Assembly: GCF_046630445.1 (NCBI RefSeq)
Contig: NC_092340.1
Coordinates: 17,834,001 to 17,898,000, forward strand
DNA: 64,000 nucleotides
Direction of reading: 5' to 3'
Origin: Rutidosis leptorrhynchoides
Taxonomy: Eukaryota > Streptophyta > Magnoliopsida > Asterales > Asteraceae
Within the stretch, counting starts at the first letter, position 1; every line of letters begins with the position of its first letter. Below the pieces are notes generated by a model. The model ran no database searches. It was not told the DNA's origin and was given only the letters and a program-made list of their open reading frames with translations. This document shows, piece after piece, positions 48,466 through 60,845 of the stretch. The position numbers and the translations under genes are program-made.

Positions 48466-48816
48466 TGCAACCTTCGCACCATATTCTCCAAAGTCACTAC
48501 CCGAGCGCGGAGTTCGTTGATTTCTGCTATTATACCGGGATGATTGTCGTTTGGAACGAGCGAATAAATAAGGTTTTGAATTTGAGATAGTATATAATCA
48601 TAGCGAGATATTCGGGAAATGAGCGCCGGTAAGTGTTTCGGGTTCTTCGCCGAGGGTGCAGGTTGATGGATGAAAAGGATCGCCTTCTTCTTGTCTCCAT
48701 TGGTTAAGTCGACTACGATCTCATCAAATAAATTGAGGATGACTGATTGATTGATTTATTCTGGTGACGCTGCTTCTGGGGCTGGAGTTGGACTCCCTAT
48801 CGGAATTCGAGGGACT
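48466..48816 (-). pseudogene. Broken homologue of the D 131-aa ORF
   Basis: The minus strand aligns with the D ORF at 63299-63694 from start to stop, including the Asn-Asp-Asn-His-Pro-Gly stretch, the Glu-Asn-Met-Val helix and the alanine/proline end before the stop. The expected start codon is changed and deletions shift the frame in the first half. The homology shows that both elements descend from one that encoded this protein before gag. Confidence 0.65.
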
Positions 48817-49103
48817 TGATCCAATGGTGAGTTCCATTGCGTACGATTAAATAAAGGATTTTCGACATGAAGTGAATTTCGGGTGTTGGATGATATTCTA
48901 TCTACATAGAATACCTAAATATAGTACTGAAGATTCCGTAGATTACGGGGGAAATTAAGGAGACGTGTCCGACAAGGTCTACAGTAACAGATACGCTAAG
49001 ATATGAATCTGTCTATACACTATCTATGCAATAAAGGCAGTAAGACGTGTCTAGACTTAGGAATGCTAAGCAGAACTTTTTCACTAGGAATGATAAACAA
49101 TAC

Positions 49104-49214
49104 TTATAATATGCAGCTAAGGTCGAAGTCCAGACTCGCTAATGCATCCTAACAACTATCAGTTAGACATACTAATGCAAGACCTGGTTCTCTAAGACCA
49201 ACGCTCTGATACCA
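49104..49214 (-). promoter_or_regulatory. PBS and conserved leader of element E
   Basis: The complement of 49197-49214 begins TGGTATCAGAGC, an exact plant Met-tRNA-type PBS two bases from the LTR. The next 100 nt match the leader of the gypsy element at 24530-24640 with few changes, a level of match not seen in their non-coding internal regions. Confidence 0.75.
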
Positions 49215-49216
49215 AC

Positions 49217-50311
49217 TGTAGCAACCCGTCCTAATCCTCCTGGACGAAGTCATCAACATTTGGTTCCATTGCAATGATCGATTCCAAGATATGTCCTTAA
49301 CATGAGCAAATGCACAGCGGAAGACTTAATTCGTACCTGAGAATAACATGCTTTAAAACGTCAACATAAAGTTGGTGAAATATATAGGTTTGATGCTAGC
49401 AGCGTTATAACAATGGAACACAAGATTTTATATATAAACATTTTAATAAAAATATTCTAAGTGGTTGAGCACTTGGTAACCATACTTAACATTTAATCAC
49501 GTCGCATATTCCCTTTATTATGAAATCTTACTACACCGTACCAAGGTGTAGTCACGAAACGAAGTACTGTGCAACCGTTGAATACTGGTCGTCCAGTCCG
49601 GTTGGGGTTGTCAGGCCCGATAGATCTATCAACAGGATTCGCGTTTACAATACCGCTGTAAATATTAGTTACCAAGCTACAGGGAAGTATGCCAGTGGTA
49701 CAACTCAACGTAGAATATATTTTTCAGTTACTTGTGTCCATAGCGTAAAACATAAAATACATGTATTCTCATCCCGAAATATTTAGAGTTTAAAAGTGGG
49801 ACTATATACTCACCTAATGTATTTTGTAGTAAAAATACATATAACACCATTGGTCAATTATAAGGTTGGCCTCAGATTCACGAACCTATAACATTGGTAT
49901 ATTTATATTAATATACATAATGAATTCACATAAATTTCTTTATTATAATGTATTAGTTTTTATATTTTAAATTATATGTTATATATTTTTATGTTGTATA
50001 TATATTTAAATGATTAATATCTATATATATAATTATATATAGTAGATATAGTTTTAAATAACTAGTAGTTAGTTAATAAAATAATATTGATAATAATAAT
50101 TATAGAGTTATTTTATTTTGTAATTATAATTATAATAGTAATAATAACAAAAAGAAAATTTATAAAAATGATACTTTTAAATTATATTGATATAAATGAT
50201 AACCTATAATAATAAGGATAGCTTTTATGATAATAATACTAATATTAAATTTAATAAAAAATATAATAATTTGTGTTACCTTTTTACACTAATAATAATA
50301 ATAACAATAAC

Positions 50312-50385
<74 letters not shown>

Positions 50386-52783
50386 TGGGAAGTAAAGATA
50401 TACCCTTAAAAAGAAATGCATCAAGAAGGACTCGAACCCGAGACCCTTCGCTCACACCACAACACCTCAAACCACTTAACCGTTCCATTTTTCTGTTTTA
50501 ATGTCATACGCAAATATATTTACACCGAAACCCTGATTCTATGTCTATAACGGCCCAACTGAAATAACTCTTGGCCCAAACTATTTTCCAAAGTCCAACA
50601 GAAAAGTTATGACCCGATACCCTGATAATGTTACGGTCCATGATGAGATTAGGTTTGCAATTTAATAAAAAAAAGAAAGGGAATTTTATTTATTTCTGTT
50701 ATCTGTTTCAAACAGATCGAGGAAGGCAGCAGCAAAATCACCGAATGATTCCATAGGCCTTCGACCCCTTTTAATTAATCGACCGATTTCACAACCCAGG
50801 TATGATCCGGTCTTCAATTTGTCATCATCATTTCGTTACATATCACCACCGTTCATTACCAAACTAATTATTATCGTTGAACAGTATTATTAACGAGATA
50901 TTTGTGTTGGGTTTCGGTTGTACTATAGCAGCTTCGTGACAACAATGGAGATGCAGGAAACGAATGGGAAAAGAGAAAAGGAGAAGATGATGTTGGTTTC
51001 TGGTCATAAATAGTAGAGAGAAACAGGTACAGAGAGAGATCAATCGAGTAGTAGTTAACGATGGGATTTAGGTTCGAAGTGATGGCGGTTATGGTGTTCT
51101 TTGTCAACAACAACAAAGTTTTCGATGAGTACTTGGTGTGGGTTGGTTCTCAAAAAAAAAATTGATGATTTGGTCTTGTGGTTTGATGGAAACCCTCTAA
51201 CAGAAAGAGATTTGTATACGATCAGGAAAGAAGGAAAAAAAAAAAATGAAAGTAGCGGCAGTAGCCTGCAGCAATTAAAGAGGATGGTGGTTGTTTGGTA
51301 ACCGTATAGCAGGAACGAAGACAGTCGAAGGAATTAGAGGGTGGTGTTCATGACGTGGTTCAACTTGCCGAACCAAACAGTAATAACAGTGTGGGGTGTG
51401 GATGAAATAGATAATGGTAAAGTGATTGAGATGGTTGTTTCGAATTTTAAGAGAAACCATAATAGTTTGGTCTCGGTTTGGATTGTGAATGTAGGTTTCG
51501 GTTAACCAAATAGAAGAGCAGGTGATCGAATAATAATGGTCTAAGTGTTAAAAAAAAATATGATTTAATAGTAGTGGTAATCTAGCAAATGGGTCCTTAG
51601 GTGGTCAAAGGTGTTTTGGGTTTCAAAGGTGTGATTCATGGTGTAGGGTGGTTTGAACAAGGGTGGCGTTATATATGGTGTGGGTTTCTAAAAGTGATCG
51701 ATTCGAGATAGAATTGTCAAACAGAGAAACATCAAGAAAATAAAAGAGCTGTAAAATGGGTGTGATTCGTTGTGGTTCAATAAGGAAACAGGTTCATGTA
51801 GGTGGTTTAAGGTGGTGAGTAGGGTGACGGTTTGGTTCATAGAAAATAGAAGGAACGAAGGATGATGGGGATGTTATTAGTTCTTGCATAACACACATAA
51901 ATAAATATACATACATGCTTTTGCATGTTAGAAGGAAACAAGAAAAGCAATAATAAAATACACAAGTTATATTTCCCTTTTGCATATAGAATGCTCAAAA
52001 TGAGCTGGCAAAGAAAAAGAAACCACTAGTAAGTTAAAAGAAATTGAATAATCAGTAATGGTCTTTGGTATGATGAAACAAAACAAAAATATAAAGTGAA
52101 TGTTTAAAGAAATGATGAGACATATACGCAAAAGTTAAGATGTGAAAACCAAAAACAGTTACATAAATTATTTGATCCATAGACAATTTTAAAAGAATGA
52201 AGTTGACACCCATGTTGCGTCCGTGAATTTTTACTTGTCATGTACTGCCAAACATTTTAACTTGTTTAGTGTATCTCTCACATAATAATTAATATTCACA
52301 GGACCAATTTGATTTAAAAGCCCAATAAGATAATAACATCAGAGTTCATACGTTCCAAATGCATTTACCTCATAGTATTATTATTATAATTAGTTATATA
52401 TATTTATTCTCATTTAACACTTTGTAAAACTAATAAGTTTGAAATGTAAAATTTTACATGTAAATATATTCGAAATACTTTATATATGCATAATTACATT
52501 TTAATAAAAATTTTATTATATCGTCAATTATTTTACGTAACAACTGAATCATATAATAATTTATTAACATTTTTCAAGTTATAAAATACATATATTTATA
52601 TATACATATCTATTTACATAATTGTTCGCGAATCGCTGGAAGTAGTTGAAGGTCAATTGAATATATGAAAATAGTTCAAAATTTTTGAGACTCAACCTAA
52701 CAGATTTCTCTTATTGTGTCAAGAATATTACATCGTATCGAGAATTTGGTTTAAAATTAGTCGAAATTTTCCGGGTCGTGACA
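49217..52783 (-). repeat. 5' LTR of element E
   Basis: 3567 bp, the partner of 43193-46758. GATAGATCTATC is at 49619-49630. The leader and PBS lie immediately to its left, as expected for a minus-strand element. Confidence 0.95.
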
Positions 52784-53101
52784 GATGGGGTTTGTTAGGC
52801 CCATAGATCTATCTTTAGGATTCAAGTCAATTAGGGGTACTGTTCCCTAATTCTTAGGTTACCAAGCTAAAGGGGTGATATTCGATTTCGATAATTCAAC
52901 CATAGAATGTAGTTTTTAGTACTTGTGTCTATTTCGTCAAATATTTATAAAAAAAGCGCATGTATTCTCAGTCCCAAAATATATATTGCAAAAGCATTTA
53001 AAAAGGGAGCAAATGAAACTCACAATACTGTATTTCGTAGTAAAAATACATCTGACGTCATTGAACAAGTGCAAGGTTGGCCTTGAATTCACGAACCTAT
53101 A

Positions 53102-53107
<6 letters not shown>

Positions 53108-53155
<48 letters not shown>
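53108..53155. repeat. (TA)n microsatellite
   Basis: TA run inside LTR D next to the conserved core. Confidence 0.85.
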
Positions 53156-53157
<2 letters not shown>

Positions 53158-53605
53158 TCAATAACTGTCTAATAATTTAGGTCAAGTCGTAGTGTATCAC
53201 AATCCTAATGCTCGAGACTAATATGCAAAACTCAACAAAAATCATCTTGACCAAAATGACTTCCAAAAATTGTATAACATAAATATAGTCGTTTTATATA
53301 TTTAAATATATCTATCAAATTTTATTATAGTAAATAATACAAACCATTTATTAATAAATAAAAAGTTATATTAAAGTTTATTTATGATAAAAATATACTT
53401 TGATATTTCTCAAGTAATAAAATTTATACAATTTACTCAAAATCATAAATATATAGTAGTTTGTACTATTAATGTTATTATATTACGTATGGTGAAAATG
53501 TCTTTGTATCACATATTTGATAAAATAATATTGATAATAATAATAATAAGTAAAGTTGCACTATTTTATAATAATAATATTAATTATTTTTAATAATAAT
53601 AATAA

Positions 53606-53608
<3 letters not shown>

Positions 53609-53653
<45 letters not shown>
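53609..53653. repeat. (AAT)n microsatellite
   Basis: Trinucleotide run in LTR D; surrounding Ile/Asn-rich frames are artefacts. Confidence 0.8.
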
Positions 53654-53654
<1 letters not shown>

Positions 53655-54268
53655 TTTATATTTACTAATGATGATATTAATTATGATAAACTGGTAATTC
53701 TGATCATGATAATCTTAATAATAACGATACTTTTTAATATTAACTATAAAAATAATAATATTTTATAAAAGTAATAATTCTATTCAAAATGATAAAATTT
53801 TTAATAATGATAATACTAAAATGATAATAATAATGATATTTTATATTAACAATGATATTCCTTTAAATAATAATTTTTGTAAAATAATTGTTTTTAATAT
53901 TAATAATAATAATGATAAAATTAATGAAATATTTTTATCTAAATCAATACCTTTCAATATTTTAATTTCATCATGCTAATTATACTCATTATTTCCTAAT
54001 CAATTTGTTAATAGCTTTTAGTCGTCTTTTATAATGCTTTCATATTAATGATAATAATAGTAATCATAATAATTAAATGTTACTAATATTAGTTTTAATT
54101 ATAATAATACTAATAATAATAATAAATATTATGATAATACTAATGATAATATTAATAACTATTTTAATGATAATAATAGTAATAATACTAGTTGTAACCT
54201 TAACGATAATAACGATAGTAATAAAGATAATAATTTTTAATAATAATACCTTTTACTAATAACGATAA

Positions 54269-54270
54269 TG

Positions 54271-54341
<71 letters not shown>
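54269..54341. repeat. (ATA)n microsatellite
   Basis: Run in LTR D that corresponds, in opposite orientation, to the ATT array at 18085-18165 of LTR C1. Confidence 0.85.
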
Positions 54342-55064
54342 TAGATAATAATTATAACAACGACAATAACGACGATAAAAATAATCATTTTTAATAATAA
54401 TACAAAAATTCAATCGACTATAACTTCTAATCCGTTCATCGAAACCATTCGATATCTAAATGAAAAGTTCTTAATTTTTCGCAAGCTTTCCAACGACATA
54501 TATATCATATACCTTATCTCAACCGCATATGTAACTAATTCAGGATTCAACATAACCTATCTAACGATAAATTAAACATACATGCATGCATAATTCTATC
54601 TACTCGAGCACTAGTCAGGGATACACTAATAATATATAAAAGTTAAGTTATGAGTGCTCACATATCAATATTGAGATTCAATATTGCAGGAAAGTACGTA
54701 GATGCAACGGAGATGATAAATACTAGATTGACCTCGCGAGCACACGCACGAACATTACCCATAACCTCCAAAGCTATAACCCATAATTTCCTTAGCTCTA
54801 TCCCACTCATAAAACCCGTTTGAAAAACACGCGAGCAAAACCTCGTCGTAGTATTTTATGTATAATACTAATATTACTACTAATTTAATATCATAAGATT
54901 AATAATAATCTTTAATAATAATATTAGTAAATAATAAAATAAATAAATAATTAAAATAAATAATACGGAGTATCATAGATATCAGAGAGAGATAGAGAAT
55001 TTATGAGAAATGAATGAACTCGGCACAGATGACTCGAGCTTTATACAATTTTCGTCCAACCACA

Positions 55065-55113
55065 CCCATGCGATCGCATGGGGTTTGTGGGTTCCTTTCA
55101 TGCGATCGCATGA
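55065..55113. promoter_or_regulatory. Paired CGATCG palindromes in LTR D
   Basis: CCCATGCGATCGCATGGG (55065-55082, 18 bp) and TCATGCGATCGCATGA (55098-55113, 16 bp) are both perfect palindromes 15 bp apart, matching the pair in C1. Confidence 0.55.
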
Positions 55114-55520
55114 TAGCAATATGCAGCTGGTATCCATTAAATCCTTGCCGACACTCATATATTATTATTATATATATAATATATTTAATTTATATAATTA
55201 ATTATATATTATATTATATTTACGTGCATGGTAAAAATATAATTTTTTTCTAAAGACTAGTACGTTGTCACTCGACTTATGTCCTAGTTTCGGTTTTACG
55301 AATGCTACCTCGTACGTTTTGAAAACTAACACTTTACGTTACGCGATGTGTACCTTTAACAAAAAATTAGACTTAAACATAAATAAATCCTTATTATAAG
55401 AAATGTAACTTATATAATTGAGCGTTGTGGTCATTTGCTTCTGTAACTCAATGTCTCGTTGTTTACAAACTATATTATTTTAGACAAAAGGTTTTATAAC
55501 TTATGTTATTAATTACCTTG

Positions 55521-55521
<1 letters not shown>

Positions 55522-55569
<48 letters not shown>

Positions 55570-55582
55570 TATATATATATAT
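55522..55582. repeat. (TA)n-(CA)n microsatellite
   Basis: Compound dinucleotide tract in LTR D, counterpart of the TG/TA tract in C1 at 15967-16043. Confidence 0.85.
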
Positions 55583-56626
55583 TTTCATTTCGAAAATATA
55601 AACTTGAAATATTCAATTAGTAGTATAAAATTTAGTTTTTCAAACTAATTATATTTCAAAGCATATATAAATATTTTGAAATCGTTTAACTAATAGAAAG
55701 TATTATTTTGTAATGTTTGTATTTCAAAGCTTAAAATTTATATAACTCATTTATGCACAAAAGTTTATAAAACATTTTAATAATCAAAACATATTTTATT
55801 AAAAATCGTTTTTTTGAAAAGGTCATAATAGTAGTAATTGTTATAAAAGTGTTTATAATAATAATAGTATATTATATCGAAAAACCATTTTGTTTAAGAA
55901 GCAAAAATTCATATCTAAATCATAACAGGGTTTTCAAGTTTTTAAAATTACCGTCTGCTGGTGAAGCGTAAGATAAAGTTCAATGGTTAAAATAAACGTA
56001 TGAAATCGTCTTAATGTAAAATGTCAAAATGGGTTTATCTAATCGACGAACCTTATCCTAATTATTTATTCTATATGATCAATCATTATAAAAACTAAAT
56101 AATTAACTTATCAAAAAGACACGAGGAAAATGTTGTAACGTATGAGTTGAAAATCAAACAGGAATCTCCACTAACCCTTGTTTAGCTACTTTTGTTCTTA
56201 CATGTAAATCACTTTACCAATTATTCCGAATACTGTTAAAAAGGAAAGGTTTCTTAAATCAAACTGGACCTCTCAACAAAGACTCGTAATCATACAATGT
56301 ATCTGATAAATCAATCATTTGATATTATCTTCTAATTTCACCGATAAACGTATTGAAACAAATACGCTCATGTAAGGTATTATACGTTTAATACTTTGTT
56401 AATATTTTCAAGTTATAATACATACATACATACATACATACCTATATATACATATTCATATTCAATTAAGTAATGGTTCGTGAATCGTCGAAATTTGGTC
56501 AAGGTTAAATGAATGTATGAACATAGTTTAAAATCCTTGAGATTTAACTTAACAAATTTTGCTTATCGTGTTGGAATAATATAAAGATAAAGTTTAAATT
56601 TGTTCGGAAATTTTCGGGTCCTCACA

Positions 56627-56663
56627 ATACCTACCCGTTAAAGAAATTTCGTCCCCGAAATTT
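56627..56663 (-). promoter_or_regulatory. PPT motif and stem-loop of element D
   Basis: TACCTACCCGTTAA (56628-56641) adjoins the LTR end; AAATTTCG/CGAAATTT arms (56644-56651 and 56656-56663) follow. Same arrangement as element E and the gypsy element. Confidence 0.65.
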
Positions 56664-56965
56664 GATAGTGGTCGTCATGGGTAACAATAAGAATGTTTTC
56701 ATGACAAATATGAGTTGATAAATAGAATTTCATCATCATTGAGTGATAAGAGATAAACATTCCGTTTATGTGAAGTTATCACGAAATAAATGAAATGAGA
56801 AAAGTGAATTTCGTTATATCTTTTGACGTAGATGGGTTGATTTCCGGAGTTCAAGAGATTTGGAGAAGATCTTCATAATAAGATTTGATTCTTCGGTAAT
56901 TAAGGAAATTAAAATTCGCTTTAATTGCGATCATCTATTTTTGATTGCCCTGTCGGATATTTTTC

Positions 56966-56972
56966 TATAAAT
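56966..56972 (+). promoter_or_regulatory. TATA-like box of the antisense ORF
   Basis: TATAAAT in a C-rich, pyrimidine-rich context, about 83 nt before the ATG at 57049 and about 30 nt before ACAACTCACACC, a plausible start-site context. The stretch 56971-57030 is unusually pyrimidine-rich, like a plant 5' UTR. Functional only by inference. Confidence 0.35.
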
Positions 56973-57048
56973 CCACCCCCTTTGTTTCCTTACAACTCAC
57001 ACCTTCTATTCTTTTCCCCTCAATTCATATTTTAAAACATTCGTCAAT

Positions 57049-57222
57049 ATGCTCCATCCCGTTCTGATCCTTGATATACTCTTAACTTTCATATCTGTCA
57101 TTCTTCTCTTTCATCTACCACCGGAGGATTTTATTTACTTTTACTATTACCTTGGGGTTATAGTGTTTTTAATTCTCCCGTGCCTTTACATGACAATACG
57201 TATTGATATGCACGGTTTGTAA
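57049..57222 (+). CDS. Small antisense membrane-protein ORF in element D
   Basis: A 57-aa frame on the strand opposite to element D, starting at the first ATG after the TATA-like box. Two hydrophobic segments (about residues 4-21, VLILDILLTFISVILLF, and 31-49, YYYLGVIVFLILPCLYM) are separated by the short polar turn HLPPEDF; the tail is TIRIDMHGL. This looks like a two-pass membrane hairpin. It lies close to the 3' LTR of D, where antisense ORFs are known in some plant Ty3/gypsy lineages of the Tat group. Element E lacks this segment of about 400 bp. No family recognised; it could be a chance frame in AT-rich DNA. Confidence 0.35.
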   Translation: MLHPVLILDILLTFISVILLFHLPPEDFIYFYYYLGVIVFLILPCLYMTIRIDMHGL

Positions 57223-57821
57223 TTTATGTATTGTTATTGAGCTTTATATTTTCCTTTATATTCAAGAGTTCCATACTTTTGTCTCCTCTTCCCGACTTCA
57301 AGTCAAGGGAATAATGGTCCAGAATTCGTAGGTATGAATTTCGAAATGAACATAGTTGATGTTCTAAGAAAAGAACGGTAATAGCACGATCTTGATTTGT
57401 CAAATTACCAGAATACCTCGAAAAAGACAGAATCACCAATAAAAATATTTTCTTGATATGTTTAGAGGTTAAGTAGAATACAAGAGTCGTGTAACATGTC
57501 ACATGATGACGTTATGATCTGTGAATAATCACGTTCCATTTAGAAACTCAACATTACTTACTGTAATATAATCACGTTGATCAAGTGTCATTATATTATA
57601 CTAACTCATGCTTCAATTCCCAACACTACTTCGAAATATTCAATTTAAACTCTAAGGTTTACAGAATATAGAAACTAAATAGTTTCCTTTATGATGTAAT
57701 ATAGATAGCGCGGAGAGGTAAATGATTTCAGATAAGAATAGTTATGAAAATATCTTCAGAAATATCGAGGATATTTATAATGAAAGATATGATAATATCG
57801 TAGGATATTTAATATCAGAGG

Positions 57822-58148
57822 ATGATGAAGAATATTGTCCACAAGGGTTTAGAGTCAGGAGCAAGGTATTCGATAATAATTTCGGCAGACACTGAATCAT
57901 TTGGATTCTTTGAAGTCAGGTTTAATCCTTGTGATTGTCTACATCCTCCTTCATGGTTTGCTCAACCATTTTTCAGTACCAAATTTTCTCTTTTTCTGAG
58001 CTTTACCAACACTCTATTCTTTATCATCAATCTTTTTACTGTTAAAGTCATTTACAGTTTTTGTTGCTTCATCATCATTTTTCAAAATTTTGAGAACTAT
58101 TTCGCAGTTCAGGATGTTTTTCAGAAATTTCACATTCGAAAGGTGTAA
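57822..58148 (+). other. Plus-strand frame partly shared by D and E
   Basis: A 108-codon open stretch starting MMKNIVHKGLESG. Its first part lines up with the frame at 47439-47669 in element E (both have QRMMK, then ISADTES or VSADTES and GF). The similarity fades after about 50 residues and the rest is Phe-rich. The DNA similarity is common ancestry of the elements; whether any protein is made is doubtful. Confidence 0.25.
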
Positions 58149-58164
58149 GTTTAGGAGATAGACG

Positions 58165-58165
<1 letters not shown>

Positions 58166-58217
<52 letters not shown>
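58166..58217. repeat. (TA)n microsatellite
   Basis: TA run in the internal region of element D, absent from the matching place in E. Confidence 0.85.
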
Positions 58218-58218
<1 letters not shown>

Positions 58219-60144
58219 CTGTTGAAGTAGAAACGCTGCGAAATTTCAAAATACTGACTGCTGATTCCCAGTAGTTGGTATGGCAATTCTTGTTACAAGA
58301 TGCGGATGAGTAATTGATGGGGTTTCAATGAATTCATATAGTGATTTTTTGGAGAGACTTACGCCAAAGGGGTAACGAAGTTGCTGGTACATCTGCTGAT
58401 AATATCGTGGAATATAAAAGGTTCTCCGGTAACAAAAGGGTAATCGTATATATCTCAGGTTATAATAAGGCTACTTCGAATGAAAAGTCGAAGTTGACTT
58501 GTTGGAGCTATGACAAAACTGACTAATTTGAAAAAGAATCGCAAAGTTATTTTTTGCTAATAAATGCCAAAGGGTCTGACACGGATACGTGTTAAACTTT
58601 TTACTTAGGTTCCGGAAGTTTTTCAGATGCAGGATTGTGGATAACATGTCGTTGGATCATCATCTCAATTGTTTCTTAATTGAGGTATCTTCAAGAATCT
58701 TGAAGGGTTTGAATATAGAGTGTAATGAATTTTGAATGATTCAAAAATTCTTTTCTGGCTTTAATGAATAGAAGCAATGTTCTATGTAACGACCCTACTT
58801 TTTCCGTTATCTTTTACCGTTAATTATTTAACGACCGTTAATTATTATTCGTGCCACATCATTTCTATGACCTATATTATTATTTTTATAATAATATATT
58901 AATTATTATGTGTTATATGAATATTTGTATTCATATTTTAAGTTATACGTTTCTACGTGTCGCGGATTTCTATCCGGCGAATCTTTTTGATTTTCAAACC
59001 AACGGTCAAGTTTTTGGGATTTTTAAATCCTAATTATTTTAAATATGATATTTTAATGTTATATGATTATATATAGCATTCATATATATTTTTCATCGCG
59101 TATTTGTTATCTCTCCGAATTTTCAATCGCGTAGTCGTGTTTTCGCGTTTCGGGCTTCCTTCGGGCATTTGGGCCACAAGACTTCCTTCATTTATCAAAT
59201 TTGGGCCATATGGGGCCCACCCAATACCATTTTCGTCCAGACCTCCCAAGGGAGGGGTTGGTTTTGCCATTCCTTGTAACTTGTGATTATTTTGATCAAA
59301 ACCACAAAATCCATCTCATTCTAACCTAGCAACCATTTTTTTTTTCTCCTCCTCCTTGCTTCTTTGTCCGTCACCTACAGCACCAATATCACCATCATTC
59401 ATCGTCAAATCAAGCTTGGATCATAGGGCTTTTTACATAATCGGATTGCTCCCGTTCTTCTCTACGCGTTCATATAAATCAATTCTTGATTAGGGTATAA
59501 ACCCTAACCCTAGATTTTCAATTTTTCTTTAATTTTCTGTATTTTGATGTTATTTTGATAGTATGTTGATTACATGTTATTGTATTGATGATTGTATGCA
59601 TAGAATTGCTCAAATATATATGTTTTCGGTTTGATTGAATTGGGACAGCAGCCTTTTTGTTCATTTCTGGTTATGTAACTGTTATAAAAGTGAAATTGAA
59701 GTATCTAGATGAGTTCCTCTCATTAAGACATTAATTTTAGACTCCGAATTCATGTCATTTCGATTCCCGGAGCTTAAGATATGATTAAAATGGTGTTATG
59801 TGGAGATTAAACTATGAAAACGAATTGAACCAGGTTTGGTCCAACTTTGTGACCATTTTTAAAGTCCTTAGGGTGTACTAGTGTGTTAGAATTGAAGATG
59901 AGATGAACTTTCATGTTTGGGTCATCGAAATCCGAGCCACGGATCACCCGTTATGACTAAAACACGTTTTTAAGCGGATTAAAGGTCCAAACTGTTTAAG
60001 AGCTGTAAGTCACGACTTGGTGACTGTTCTTGGGATGTTCTTGAGCACACTAATATTTCGGGTGGGTCGATTAGGCGAAGATATATATAAGGCTCGCCGA
60101 AAACTGATTCCCGGGGCTCAAGTTATGACCCGATGAACTTTTAA

Positions 60145-60740
60145 TTAAAACTTATGGTTATTAATTATGACTTATGATATAAATAATGATTTTCATTATT
60201 ATTAAATTACTTATGATATAAAAATTAATTATTATAATTTAAGACTTATGATATATATTTATTATATCATTTAATTATTACTTATGATTTAATTAAACTT
60301 TTAATTAAACTTATGATTAATAATACTTTTATTATTAATGAAAAATACTTATGATAAGTATTAAACATATATTATGAGATTATTATAATGAGACTTATAA
60401 TAAGGATTTATTAATTATTTAATTATTATAAGGCTTAGTTATTATTTAATTATAATTTAATTATTAAATACTTATGATTTAATAATTATAATTAGAAACT
60501 TATGACATGATTAATAATTCATTATTAATTAATAATACTTATGATATGATTTAAAATTTATTATTAATTAATAATACTTATGTTATGACTAATATTTAAT
60601 TAATTAATTAAACACTTATGTTATATTAATTATATCATTTAAACTTATGTTAACTTAATAATTCATTTTAATTTAATTAAACTTATGTTATGACATAATC
60701 ATACATATTTAACTATAATTAACATTATAACTTATATTAT
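60145..60740 (+). repeat. ACTTATG-rich array in LTR F
   Basis: About twenty occurrences of ACTTATG, mostly followed by ATAT, ATTA or TTAT and separated by AT-rich spacers of irregular length (roughly 20-50 bp). This is denser than elsewhere in the window. Confidence 0.6.
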
Positions 60741-60845
60741 TATTACAACTTACACTTTAAAAATTAATGTTGACTATATTTAACCAAGGTTGACTTTTGA
60801 GTTGACTTTCGGTTGACTTTGACTTTCAGTTGACTTTTGTTGACT

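Larger units (their letters stand above)
46759..49216 (-). other. Internal region of element E
   Basis: Sense order (right to left): PBS and conserved leader (49214-49104), a broken homologue of D's 131-aa ORF (about 48816-48466), the internal motif TACCTACCCGTTAA (48019-48032, plus strand), about 1.2 kb of non-coding sequence, then the stem-loop and PPT (46759-46795). A plus-strand frame at 47439-47669 has a partial counterpart in D at 57822 onward. Nothing resembles gag or pol. Confidence 0.8.
43193..52783 (-). mobile_element. Element E, young non-autonomous LTR retrotransposon
   Basis: 9591 bp with two LTRs of 3566 and 3567 bp and GATGG duplicated at 43188-43192 and 52784-52788. The PBS is at 49197-49214 and the PPT/stem-loop at 46759-46795, so the minus strand is sense. 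The internal region is only 2458 bp with no gag, protease, RT or integrase. The only LTR differences I found are two homopolymer lengths (a T-run at about 43935 and an A-run at about 45213), implying very recent insertion. This is LARD-like: long LTRs, intact cis signals, no proteins. Confidence 0.93.
42588..56626 (-). repeat. 3' LTR of element D, split by element E
   Basis: Two parts, 42588-43192 and 52789-56626, joined after removal of E and one GATGG; about 4.44 kb. On the minus strand it begins TGTGAGGACCCG and ends GGGTCTTTACA. It has the palindrome ATAGATCTAT (52803-52812), the shared core (about 42883-42958) and the paired CGATCG palindromes at 55065-55113, which make it the closest relative of solo LTR C1. 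Confidence 0.88.

Noticed and set aside
59104..59286. Overlapping 60- and 67-codon frames on opposite strands in LTR F
   Set aside because: Both are short, lie inside a solo LTR and lack any recognisable motif.
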